Of a stretch of 64,000 bases of DNA, positions 1-8,324 are shown one piece after another. The position numbers and the translations under genes were made by a program. The stretch spans positions 2,728,001 to 2,792,000 of the forward strand of contig NZ_CP082275.1 of assembly GCF_023746615.1 (NCBI RefSeq), in the 5' to 3' direction. The notes below the pieces were generated by a model, which saw only the letters and a program-made list of their open reading frames with translations, had not been told where the DNA came from and made no database searches. Within the stretch, counting starts at the first letter, position 1. Each line of letters starts with the position of its first letter. This DNA comes from Grimontia kaedaensis. GTDB lineage: Bacteria > Pseudomonadota > Gammaproteobacteria > Enterobacterales > Vibrionaceae.

Positions 1-679
1 CACCACCCCGGTTTAACAGAAATTTAAGCGCTGGCTGACAGGCATGGCTATGCAAAATTGGGGTACGCTGCAACGCCATGATACGGCTGTGTTCCAGGCC
101 AAAGCGCGTTCCCCAGTCCAGATAAACCATCGGCAGTTCACCGATAGATTCCATGTCTTGATCCGGCTCGCTGGAAACCAGCAGTAATTCAAATGAAGTG
201 ATACGGTGTTGCTGCAGATCCGCCAATTTAGGGGGTTCACTGGTCAGTACCACATCCACTTGTTTATCAAGCAATGCAGTAGAGATTTGCTGGCGATTCA
301 AGGATTCAGTGCGAAGCGCCCAATCAGGTTGGCTGGATTCCACCTGCTCTAACCAGTCACTGCAGCTGTCCATTTCCCAGATAAGCGACGTCGCCCCAAC
401 CGTGAGTTGCTGCTGATAGCTACTGGTTAACGCCACATCCTGACGCGCCCTTCCCCACGTCTGCAAAATGCTTTCCGCGTAAGGTACAAAACGCTCACCT
501 GCCGCTGTTAAACGCAAATCGCCGCGCTTACGGGTAAATACAGGCGTTCCCAGTTTAATTTCCAGCTGGCGGATGCGAAAGCTGACAGCAGACTGCGTCA
601 AATACAGGTTGGTCGCCGCCTTACCAAAGTGGCGGGTCTTGTTCACTTCCAGGAACGTGCGTAGTAGGTCGGTATCCAT
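1..679 (-). CDS. hdfR: LysR-family regulator HdfR (C-terminus cut by window edge)
   Basis: The reading frame stays open from an ATG at 679 to the window edge, giving about 226 residues. The first 60 residues form a winged helix-turn-helix of LysR type, starting MDTDLLRTFLEV, with RHFGKAA and LTQSAVSFRIRQLE closely matching E. coli HdfR, which represses the flagellar master operon flhDC. Part of the substrate-binding domain follows (from about residue 90). The protein should act in the cytoplasm as a tetrameric DNA-binding regulator. The usual length is about 280 residues, so roughly 50 are missing beyond the edge. The 143 bases upstream hold its promoter. Identity as HdfR rests on remembered sequence similarity; the target genes in this organism are not known. 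Confidence 0.85.
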   Translation of the reverse strand, partial: MDTDLLRTFLEVNKTRHFGKAATNLYLTQSAVSFRIRQLEIKLGTPVFTRKRGDLRLTAAGERFVPYAESILQTWGRARQDVALTSSYQQQLTVGATSLIWEMDSCSDWLEQVESSQPDWALRTESLNRQQISTALLDKQVDVVLTSEPPKLADLQQHRITSFELLLVSSEPDQDMESIGELPMVYLDWGTRFGLEHSRIMALQRTPILHSHACQPALKFLLNRGG

Positions 680-822
680 AATCAGCAATAAATCAAAATA
701 ATTTCGTCAACTTGCGTTATCAGGGAAAACCCTTATCGGGTCAAGGGTAAAACGCACAAATCAGCGCAATTGCGGATCAATTGAACGCGCGGCACGTAGT
801 GGCAGGAATACTTAGTACAAGT

Positions 823-1152
823 TTACGTTGTATCGTGGTGGCGAGAGACAGGTTTAGGCAAAGAGAAACATAACGCATATGCGGCCAACCCCAAACACCA
901 AGCCACAACGAACAAACCCCAGAACTCAACGAAACTCCCTATCAGCAAGGACGCTGATAGCAAGAAAGTTACCACCAATAGAATATTCATGATGGTTGCC
1001 AGATAACGGTTTGCCTTGAAGCTTTTTCCCCAAAAAACAAACACGCAAAGGTTAATCGCCGCGACCTGCCGACTGTAGTACCTATCGAGATACATCGCGA
1101 GCCAGAATCCCCACAGTGAGCCCACTGCTATGTCGAGCCAAGTCTCAAACAT
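823..1152 (-). CDS. Small inner-membrane protein, unknown function
   Basis: This encodes 109 residues, starting MFETWLDIAVG. I chose the ATG at 1152 because GGAGG lies four bases upstream; an in-frame ATG 30 bases earlier has no such site. The protein is very hydrophobic, with about three membrane spans (roughly residues 5-22, 28-45 and a long stretch 55-95 that may hold two). It ends in a short polar tail with two histidines. I recognise no domain family. It shares strand with hdfR but is separated by 143 bases, so it is probably its own unit. Confidence 0.6.
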   Translation of the reverse strand: MFETWLDIAVGSLWGFWLAMYLDRYYSRQVAAINLCVFVFWGKSFKANRYLATIMNILLVVTFLLSASLLIGSFVEFWGLFVVAWCLGLAAYALCFSLPKPVSRHHDTT

Positions 1153-1449
1153 CGAGCCTCCAAAACATGAAACTGTTTCCACCCGAGCTTAAAAAATTGA
1201 TGTTTGGGTGGAATGCGTAACACAGTGTAAGCCTTGCGCAACCAGTTACATGTCTCATTATGGAGACTATGAGTGTCACGATGCTTACCGCAAGTAACTG
1301 AATTAAAGGACAACAGTTTGAACATCAATTTGCGATGAGTTAGCTCCCAATGCACATGGAAATCCCTGTGTCGCTGTGCGACTATGCCTTTACAAGCAAT
1401 GCCTCCGACAAGAAGTCGCCCAAGCACAGAATCAACACAGGAGTTATAC

Positions 1450-2655
1450 GTGCGCATATCTGCCCCCATCGTCGAATCACTGGATAACATCCTTCCCGAA
1501 GAACCTTTGTTGATGATGGGCGCTGGCCCTGTGCCAATTCCTGCCAAAGTCGCCGCCGCCAACGGTATTGTGATTAACCACCTTGGTGAGACCATGTCAC
1601 GTATCATCGACCAGGTTAAATCCATGTCACGCTATGTATTCCAGACCGAGTCTTCACACATTCTTGGTGTTGCAGGTCCAGGGTCTGCGGCGATGGAAAT
1701 GGCGGTCGCTAATCTGGTTGCGCCAGGTGACAAGGTGCTGTCTGTCAGCAATGGCTTTTTCAGCGGCCGTTTGGCGGAAATGTCTGAACGTGTTGGTGGA
1801 GAAGTCACCCGCTATACCATCGCTGAAAGGCAAGCAGCGAACCCTGAGGAGATCGCCAAAGCGGTTGCCGAAATACAGCCCAAAGTACTTACTATCGTTC
1901 AGGGTGAAACCTCCAATACGGTTTGTAATGGAGCGCTGCCGGAAATCTGTAGTGCAGCGAAAGAGGCAGGATGTCTGGTGATTGTTGACGCTGTCTGTAC
2001 CCTCAGCACCATGCCCCTCAACATGGATGAATGGGGAGTGGATGCCGTAATCACAGGTGGCCAGAAAGGCTTGAGCTGCATTCCCGGCGTTTCACTGGTG
2101 GCCTTCTCTGAGCTAGCCTGGGACAAAATTACCAAACGGGAAGATACGCTTCGTCACTGGTGTCTTGATGCAAAGCTGGCGGACAAATTCTGGTATCAAA
2201 GCTCCTACCATTACACCGCGCCGGTTTCAGGCATTATGGCCATTCATGAAGCACTGCGACTGATTTGCGATGAAACCTTAGAAAAGCGCTTTGACCGCCA
2301 CCTCAAATGCTCCCTTGCCCTTCAGGCTGGTATTCAAGGTCTCGGGCTTTCCCTTTATGCCGACAAAGCCTCGCGACTGAACTCTGTCGTAGGTATCAAT
2401 GTGCCGGAGGGGTTGAACCAGAAAGAGATTCTGGCGGCGATTTCACGAGATTTCAAAGTGGAGATATCAGGGTCATTTGGTCTGAACATTGTTCGAATCG
2501 GACAAATGGGCGAGCAATGCCGCGTGCACAACATCTTCCGTACTATCCACGCTTTAGGTTCGACTATCCAAAGACTCGGTGGCGAAGCAAACTTACCGTT
2601 AGGTGTGGCAATGTTGGAAAAAACGTTGCAGGAGTACCAGCCACAGTTTGGCTGA
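1450..2655 (+). CDS. Class V PLP-dependent aminotransferase (alanine-glyoxylate / pyridoxamine-pyruvate type)
   Basis: This is a 401-residue fold-type I aminotransferase of class V. I chose the GTG at 1450, preceded by CAGGAG at a 7-base spacing; an in-frame ATG 66 bases upstream gives an extension without a ribosome site. Visible motifs are the N-terminal GPVPIP loop typical of the alanine-glyoxylate group, VDAVCTLST before the cofactor aspartate region, and GGQKGLS carrying the lysine expected to bind pyridoxal phosphate. Family members transfer amino groups between alanine, serine or pyridoxamine and glyoxylate or pyruvate. The exact substrate cannot be read from sequence. It stands alone: its neighbours on both sides are on the opposite strand, and the downstream gene converges with only 19 bases between stop codons. 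Confidence 0.8.
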   Translation: MRISAPIVESLDNILPEEPLLMMGAGPVPIPAKVAAANGIVINHLGETMSRIIDQVKSMSRYVFQTESSHILGVAGPGSAAMEMAVANLVAPGDKVLSVSNGFFSGRLAEMSERVGGEVTRYTIAERQAANPEEIAKAVAEIQPKVLTIVQGETSNTVCNGALPEICSAAKEAGCLVIVDAVCTLSTMPLNMDEWGVDAVITGGQKGLSCIPGVSLVAFSELAWDKITKREDTLRHWCLDAKLADKFWYQSSYHYTAPVSGIMAIHEALRLICDETLEKRFDRHLKCSLALQAGIQGLGLSLYADKASRLNSVVGINVPEGLNQKEILAAISRDFKVEISGSFGLNIVRIGQMGEQCRVHNIFRTIHALGSTIQRLGGEANLPLGVAMLEKTLQEYQPQFG

Positions 2656-2674
2656 CAGGAGTAGATCGGAAGGT

Positions 2675-3655
2675 TCAGGGTGACGTCAAGTTGGGTTGAA
2701 ACGGCTCGCCATCGATATGCATAACGCCATCCTCAAGGGTGATAACAAACTCATGGTTTGGCGAATATTCTCTGCCTTCTGAGCCAAGATGTAAGTACTC
2801 GCTATCAAATTCGTAGAGGTGGGTGACCGCTATCCTAACCAGCTTACGGTTCCTCATGTAGCGTAGCAGGTTGCCATAAGCACTTCGCAGCGCCGCATTG
2901 TTCTCACCCTCACCAAGAAAGTAAATGCTGTAGGCGCGGGCTAACATCAAAGCCAGCGTTTTTGAGCCGTCATCGTTTTGCATGCCAAGGCTTTCTGGCT
3001 CAACTTCATGGTCATCTTTGATGGCTAACACGTTGCAATCAAATTCTCCCAAATACACCAGTAAATCGGTATCAGAAGACATATGTTTTGACGCTTCATT
3101 AATCAATGCAGAAACCATAGACTGTGCCCCCTCCCAGTAGGGTGAAGGTGAACTGCCGCTCGCCACAACTTTGCTTTCCACATGAATATCAATACCCGTA
3201 CCAAAAAGGAAATCATGAACTGAGAGCGTGACGTCTTCGTTTTTGCTTGTCAGTAAGGTGACAAACTTAGGCTCAAGCAAGACTTTGGGATGCGGTGTAT
3301 TTTCGAAAAAGTGGTCGCCCAGCTTCACAGCCGCCGAGACCTTGCGTTGTTCTTTGCCAACCAGAAAGTGGAACGTGGTTTTTTTGGTCAGGAAATTGTA
3401 GCGAGGGCGTTTAAATATATTGAAGCGCACTTTCTCACGGCTACAGAGCAAAAATAGATGAGGTTCTGAAAGCTTTTGATCGAGATGGTTTTTCAGGTTG
3501 GCACGGTAATCGACCACATATTGGCTAAGTTTACGGATTTCCTGCGAAAAGCGTTCGTCCTTAAGCAAGTCGCACCACAAAATATCCGAGCCAGTCAGTT
3601 CCGAATGGCAACTCACCAGCGCTGGATTTTCGATTAATCGAAGTGCCGCAACCAC
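2675..3655 (-). CDS. Hypothetical protein, 326 residues
   Basis: This is a soluble-looking protein with no signal peptide or membrane span. I recognise no family. It starts at GTG 3655 with AAGGA seven bases upstream. The middle part is basic and aromatic (around residues 75-110, KKTTFHFLVG). The C-terminal half has alternating hydrophobic and acidic segments that suggest a mixed alpha/beta fold. The gene lies 176 bases downstream of the c-di-GMP phosphodiesterase gene on the same strand, so a functional link is possible but unproven. No terminator was seen between them. Confidence 0.6.
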   Translation of the reverse strand: MVAALRLIENPALVSCHSELTGSDILWCDLLKDERFSQEIRKLSQYVVDYRANLKNHLDQKLSEPHLFLLCSREKVRFNIFKRPRYNFLTKKTTFHFLVGKEQRKVSAAVKLGDHFFENTPHPKVLLEPKFVTLLTSKNEDVTLSVHDFLFGTGIDIHVESKVVASGSSPSPYWEGAQSMVSALINEASKHMSSDTDLLVYLGEFDCNVLAIKDDHEVEPESLGMQNDDGSKTLALMLARAYSIYFLGEGENNAALRSAYGNLLRYMRNRKLVRIAVTHLYEFDSEYLHLGSEGREYSPNHEFVITLEDGVMHIDGEPFQPNLTSP

Positions 3656-3831
3656 ATCCCTATCCTTATGTTTACGCAGTCATTTTAAGCGTAGTGGATA
3701 TTCGCCTGATCACCCATGAATTTTGCCGGATTGAGATCTGTGATATCCGCGTGCAACGCGGCGCTGCAAGGGCTGTTGGTATGGTATACCTAAAAATATC
3801 GGATTCAACGAGGTTGAGTACTATCTTCAGC

Positions 3832-5304
3832 TTATTGGTAACGCTCAAGCAGGTCATTCATTGTCAGCGGCTTGGCATAGAAATAGCCCTGCTGGTACTG
3901 ACAACCACGCTGATTGAGAAAATCGACCTGTTTTACGTTCTCGACACCTTCCGCCACGATGGCGATATTCAGGCGGTGTGCAAGCTCAATGATAGACTCC
4001 AACACCGGCGCATTGACCGAATCTACCCCAACGGTATCGACAAAACACTTATCAATTTTTAGGTAGTCGATATTCAGTCGTTGAAGCATGGATAGGGAGG
4101 TGTGCCCAACGCCAAAATCATCGATCGCCACTTCCACTCCAAGCAGGCGAGCAGTGTCGATTTGTGCAATCGCCGCTTCATCCAGTAGCTGTCGTTCGGT
4201 GACCTCCAAAGTGATAGCAACCGGCAAACTCTCGAAGGTATTCATCAAGCTCGACAGCGTGCTTTCAAAATGAGGGCACATTATAAATTCAGGCGGCACG
4301 TTGATACCCAAATGATAGGTTTTGTCAGTACTTAATAGCGCCATATCCTGCGCTGCTCGCGCAAAAACATAGTAGGTGAACTCAATACCTAGCTGATTTT
4401 GCTCAATGGCAGGAATAAAAATATCCGGCCCAACGGCTCCCATTTTCGGGTGCTGCCAACGTGCCAATGCCTCAAAGCCGTACAGCTCTCCCACAGCGTC
4501 GCAGACAGGTTGATAAACCAAGTAAAACTCGCCGCGCTTAAGACCTGACTTAATCTCCTCCACCAGCGAGTAGCGCGGTTTCAAACGCATGATCACCAAA
4601 TGGATAAACAGGGACATCAGCAGTCCCAGCGGAATACTCGACAGCGTAAACATCAGCATGGAGTAGCGGACGTAGTTGTCGGCTGGCTCAACACCCAACT
4701 CGACATGAAAACGCTGCGACTTGAAGTATTGCATGTTTTCGAGGTTGTACTGACTTCTGTTGAACAGACATTTATCACCAACCCAGACAGCCAGCTTTTC
4801 GTATTGCAGCGAGTCTGAGATGTCCATGTAGGCGATAAACTCGGCCAAAGACACCACCGCCATGCCAAGGGATGCAGGGTTTACCTTATCCTGAGACACG
4901 ACAACTACTACGCGCTCTTTACCCGCACTGCCCGCTCTAGGATAGCTATGGATACCTGGAGTCAGGTCTGCGGTCAACAGTGAAGGAGCCACCCAATCAA
5001 ACACGGTATCTGATTGACACATGACCTGACCGTTTTGCACTGTCACAAAGTCATGGATGCTCGGCCAGAGTTCCAAACGGCGTTTGATTGAATCACAATT
5101 GGAGTCGTCACTCGTGACCACTCTGACTTGATTGGTCAGGGATTCAATTTTGCGCTCAAGCGTTTTCAGGTATATCACGCCAAAATCATCCACATGCTTA
5201 TCGATAGATAACTTGGAGAAATACAGCCCCAGCAACACAGCAAAAAACATCGGCACACATACCAGCGTCAGGTAGTAAACCAAATCTCGCCCATTGCGTT
5301 TCAT
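3832..5304 (-). CDS. c-di-GMP phosphodiesterase, CSS-motif sensor plus EAL domain
   Basis: The protein has 490 residues. Membrane spans at about 9-30 and 216-238 enclose a periplasmic domain with Cys70 and Cys96, fitting the CSS-motif sensor of E. coli PdeB/PdeC-type enzymes, where periplasmic cysteines respond to disulfide state. The cytoplasmic EAL domain keeps all main catalytic motifs: FEALARW (EAL 278-280), LEVTER, DDFG, LKIDK, EGVE and QGYFYAKP. It should therefore be active and hydrolyse c-di-GMP to pGpG. The ATG at 5304 has AAGG upstream. No GGDEF domain is present. The 280-base region upstream should hold its promoter. Confidence 0.9.
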   Translation of the reverse strand: MKRNGRDLVYYLTLVCVPMFFAVLLGLYFSKLSIDKHVDDFGVIYLKTLERKIESLTNQVRVVTSDDSNCDSIKRRLELWPSIHDFVTVQNGQVMCQSDTVFDWVAPSLLTADLTPGIHSYPRAGSAGKERVVVVVSQDKVNPASLGMAVVSLAEFIAYMDISDSLQYEKLAVWVGDKCLFNRSQYNLENMQYFKSQRFHVELGVEPADNYVRYSMLMFTLSSIPLGLLMSLFIHLVIMRLKPRYSLVEEIKSGLKRGEFYLVYQPVCDAVGELYGFEALARWQHPKMGAVGPDIFIPAIEQNQLGIEFTYYVFARAAQDMALLSTDKTYHLGINVPPEFIMCPHFESTLSSLMNTFESLPVAITLEVTERQLLDEAAIAQIDTARLLGVEVAIDDFGVGHTSLSMLQRLNIDYLKIDKCFVDTVGVDSVNAPVLESIIELAHRLNIAIVAEGVENVKQVDFLNQRGCQYQQGYFYAKPLTMNDLLERYQ

Positions 5305-5584
5305 GCTCGAAAACCTTGTTGATTAAAGATGAGAGACCGCAGGATTGCGGAAGGTGCTGGTCCACTTTTTACGCGCATCATACGCCGAAAAGACGTGCTT
5401 TAATTGATTAAGAGCAATCCATCCACAGACAGTTTATAAGTTAGAAAAAGTGGGCACCAAAAATAATTTGCGATGCATATCACGTGGGAGGGTGAAGTGT
5501 CATAGAAAAACTAGAGTCAACACTCAAATTTTTGATGTCCGGCAGGAATATCAGGGAATTAAATAACTCACAAAGCCCTTATTT

Positions 5585-6655
5585 TCACGCCTCGCCGGCT
5601 AGGTGCTTTAAAAACTGTAGTTGCTGGCGTTCTTGCTCTGAAGGTTGGTACGGCAAATCATTCAAGATGTCGGCATCCAATTCACCCAGCTCTATCTGCC
5701 CAACCTTACTGACACCATATTGTGTTTCCTCACCTGGTCGACCAGACATTCGTTCCAACTGAATATCCTTCAACGAATACGCTCCGCTTTGACCTGAGAA
5801 AACGGATTGATGAGCTTTCAATAAAATCTCTCCCTGCCCTTCACTCAGCTTTTGCTTTTCGGTCAGGACGGCAACAGGCCTACCATCTTCTCGATATAAG
5901 TTGGCGCGAAGACGATAAAGGCCGGCTTTTCTAGCGTCGATACTAATAGGTATCATCCAGTCGGCTTGTTGTGTGTACGCAGGCTCAGCTCCTATGACAA
6001 ACGCTACGGGATTGGCATAGCTAATGTCAGCCGTTAACACATCACTGCCACCTTCAAAGCGCACCGTGACCTTCAGCCTTAGCTGTGAAGATGCCGCCTC
6101 ATCAGGCTGCATTTCCCCATCAGCATTTTCACTGTTTCCACTGGCCACTTCTTCACGACTGCCAATGTCTAATAACGAGTAACGCATACCAAGCACAGGA
6201 AGTGAGCTTTTCACTTTAAAAGGCACAGCCTCTGGGTAGAAAAAGCGATATTTATCAAGAGACAATACAGCAGACTCCTGCCCATCAAGAATCGGCATTT
6301 CCACTTCAGCAAAACGGTTTGGGGTCAGATAAGGGCTGTCTGACGACAGGATAGGTTGGGAATAAGGCGGATAATGCAGTTCTTGCTCGAAGGTTTGTGC
6401 CACCATAGAAAACTGTGCGGTCATCGCTTCCGGTATCTCCATCACCGGCAAGGGTTCATCTGGCATTTGTTCAGGCTCAATTTGCTTGGCAAGGGGCAAC
6501 GGTTGAGGCTCTGATCCTGATGAAGACGCCGTCTCTTTTTCGGGCACCATCGTGGCAAGGTCCTGAACGGGCGTTTCTGTTTCCGTATCTCCAAGTAGCC
6601 AAACACCCAATCCTGCGAGTGCCAAGGTTATCAGCACCGTACCCGCTTTTCTCAT
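5585..6655 (-). CDS. Membrane-anchored periplasmic protein next to lipase, unknown (not recognisably LifO)
   Basis: The product has 356 residues with an N-terminal membrane anchor (about residues 3-21, ending WLLGD). A Pro/Glu-rich linker to about residue 65 follows, then a periplasmic part that looks beta-rich and Ig-like (LRLKVTVRFEGG, GLYRLRANLYREDG). ATG 6655 has AAGGAAG at good spacing; an upstream in-frame ATG does not. Gene order, length and anchor match a steryl or lipase foldase (LifO) downstream of its lipase, but the LifO motif RxxFDYxLS and the all-helical character are missing. It could resemble the DUF4785 group of Ig-like proteins; that is only a guess. Proposed role: partner or chaperone of the upstream hydrolase. 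Confidence 0.6.
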   Translation of the reverse strand: MRKAGTVLITLALAGLGVWLLGDTETETPVQDLATMVPEKETASSSGSEPQPLPLAKQIEPEQMPDEPLPVMEIPEAMTAQFSMVAQTFEQELHYPPYSQPILSSDSPYLTPNRFAEVEMPILDGQESAVLSLDKYRFFYPEAVPFKVKSSLPVLGMRYSLLDIGSREEVASGNSENADGEMQPDEAASSQLRLKVTVRFEGGSDVLTADISYANPVAFVIGAEPAYTQQADWMIPISIDARKAGLYRLRANLYREDGRPVAVLTEKQKLSEGQGEILLKAHQSVFSGQSGAYSLKDIQLERMSGRPGEETQYGVSKVGQIELGELDADILNDLPYQPSEQERQQLQFLKHLAGEA

Positions 6656-6703
6656 TGACTCTTCCTTGTTAAACACCATCCAATACAGAGCGGAAAATCA
6701 GTT

Positions 6704-6726
6704 CCGGAGGAGACTTGCTCCTCCGG
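6704..6726 (-). terminator. Hairpin between lipase and downstream gene
   Basis: This is a perfect 9-bp stem (CCGGAGGAG / CTCCTCCGG) with a 5-base loop, right after the lipase stop codon and about 50 bases before the next start. On the minus strand it is followed only by AACTGATTTTC, so it is a weak terminator or attenuator. It may lower expression of the downstream gene relative to the lipase. Confidence 0.55.
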
Positions 6727-6733
6727 TTATCAC

Positions 6734-7783
6734 TCATCGCAGGCTAGACACCAACTCTGACATGGTTTGATCGTCCGAGCCGTTCACATAACGGTAGTAC
6801 GCCCATCCCCACCATGACCAAGAATCAGACGTGCTGACAGAAACCTGTGTGCCATCCCCTAAAGACACACGACTGTTCGCCGCGGTCACTTTTCCTTGAT
6901 GAACATCGCCGATCACACCACCATGGGTGTAACCACTGCCCATCAGCATCGGATAGTGCTGCGGCATAAAGCTCGATACACCGCGGGATTGACTCGCCAC
7001 CTTGCCATCATAGGCGACAGTACGAGAACAGCTATTGAAATTGCCCACAGTGCTTGAGCCACAGGTTGAATGCGATGCGACAACACCATCATCATGACCG
7101 GGTAAGAATGGCGATGTCACACCAAGATATTCGCTCGAATCACCGGTGAAACGGATCCGAGGAACCCTACCATCCGGGAATGGAGCGATTTGCCGAGCAT
7201 TTGCCACTTTAAGGTCATTTAACACACCTGTGTTGCTGCTATTTGGCATTTCACCCAACCAAAGTGATATTGCAAATTGTAAAGTTGTGTTTAAAACACC
7301 ACCACCTTCAGCAATATTTATTGCTAAGTCCGCCAGCTCAGAACCACCGCCTGCACCTGCAAAATCAAACGTAGAGATAATATTTAACGGTGGTAATCCT
7401 TCGTTTAAAAGCCAATTTTCTTGGTTATCTAAAATATAACGTGTCACCAGATCACCGGTAGAATGCGTAACAAAAATACATCCATTGGCACAGGTATTAC
7501 TTTGCGCAAGTTGTTTTAATTTCGGCCATGCATAGTCACTGGCAATTTTCCCTGCGACGCGCTCATGAGAAGGCCAATCGATTCTTACATCGGCGTGGGT
7601 ATTCCAATACTGCTCCCAGTACTGCTCACCATTAGCATTAACCTCTTCTGGGCCAGGTCTGGCGGCGAGCTGAGAGGGTTGTAAGCCATGAACCAGCACG
7701 ACAGGATGCTGGCCTATGGCGGCTGTTGCTGAAAAAGAAAAAGCTGCTGTTGAAAGAGAGAGCATTGCAATCGTTTTTTTCAT
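6734..7783 (-). CDS. Secreted alpha/beta-hydrolase, lipase-like
   Basis: The protein has 349 residues. A signal peptide covers about residues 1-22 (MKKTIAMLSLS ... ATAA). The mature part begins with HPVVLVHGLQPSQ, the oxyanion-hole HG of lipases. The nucleophile elbow is THSTGD with Ser108, a variant of GHSxG that has Thr at the first position. A cysteine pair at 98/102 and another around HSTCGSS/FNSCS suggest exported, disulfide-bonded protein. HDDGVVASHST is a candidate for the catalytic acid region, and the His may be in MPQHYPML or nearby. It likely hydrolyses esters or triglycerides outside the cytoplasm. A ribosome site AGGGTGG precedes the ATG. It is followed by the anchored protein gene. 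Confidence 0.75.
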   Translation of the reverse strand: MKKTIAMLSLSTAAFSFSATAAIGQHPVVLVHGLQPSQLAARPGPEEVNANGEQYWEQYWNTHADVRIDWPSHERVAGKIASDYAWPKLKQLAQSNTCANGCIFVTHSTGDLVTRYILDNQENWLLNEGLPPLNIISTFDFAGAGGGSELADLAINIAEGGGVLNTTLQFAISLWLGEMPNSSNTGVLNDLKVANARQIAPFPDGRVPRIRFTGDSSEYLGVTSPFLPGHDDGVVASHSTCGSSTVGNFNSCSRTVAYDGKVASQSRGVSSFMPQHYPMLMGSGYTHGGVIGDVHQGKVTAANSRVSLGDGTQVSVSTSDSWSWWGWAYYRYVNGSDDQTMSELVSSLR

Positions 7784-8201
7784 TTTAAACCACCCTTTTG
7801 TATTGGTTTCGCTCAGCGTAGGGTAGAATCAAAAATATAACAATTCATTAACATAGATCTCGCTCTCGTTATTTGAAAATCTAATTGATAAATTTATTTT
7901 TAATGTAAAAGTCAGCGACATTGTTTGTATAAATGCGACAAGACATTCGACTCACATAACAGCCATTACATTGGGACTTTCAAAACAAAACTCTATTTTT
8001 ATCCATGAGAGCTAAATAAAATCAATTGCATAAAATAGCTAGAATATTTTTGTTGATATAGTCAAACCTCTGCATCCTCACCAATTCTCATGCCAATTTC
8101 TCCGCGATGACCCATGACGCCGCGGTATGCTCCTTCTTAGTCGTATACAAGCAATCTCTAAGTCGTAATTAAATAATTTTCCACATAGAAACAGGGTCAT
8201 T
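7784..8201. other. AT-rich divergent intergenic region
   Basis: These 418 bases lie between the lipase gene (leftward) and the gbc operon (rightward). The sequence is AT-rich without an ORF or strong hairpin. It should contain both divergent promoters. The only structured signal is the direct repeat at 8138-8167, listed separately. Confidence 0.6.
8138..8167 (+). promoter_or_regulatory. Direct repeat, candidate AraC/GbdR-type operator
   Basis: TAGTCGTA (8138-8145) and AAGTCGTA (8160-8167) are direct repeats with a 22-base period, i.e. two helical turns. This is the layout bound by AraC-family activators. In Pseudomonas the gbc genes are activated by the AraC-family regulator GbdR. The site is 35 bases upstream of the small ORF and 150 bases upstream of gbcA. 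Function is inferred. Confidence 0.4.
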
Positions 8202-8324
8202 ATGCAGGTATACCCAAGCAAACTGCTGGCCGCAGTGTGGGCGGGTTGGATGCTAATTGCTTGGACTGACGTTCAAGAGAGCCTCGATATGACTGGTACT
8301 TCACTAGGGAAAGAAGATGACTAA
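8202..8324 (+). CDS. Candidate 40-residue small protein overlapping gbcA start
   Basis: ATG 8202 to TAA 8324 encodes 40 residues beginning MQVYPSKLLAAVWAGW. The N-terminal part is hydrophobic and Trp-rich (three Trp), and the end is acidic. CAGGG lies a few bases before the ATG. The frame runs over the gbcA start codon, ending eight bases inside it, so its translation could be coupled to gbcA. It could be a small membrane protein or a leader peptide. No family was recognised, and it may be chance. Confidence 0.4.
   Translation: MQVYPSKLLAAVWAGWMLIAWTDVQESLDMTGTSLGKEDD

Noticed and set aside
5585..6655. Calling this gene a lipase foldase (LifO)
   Set aside because: Position and anchor fit, but the conserved motif and helical character are missing.
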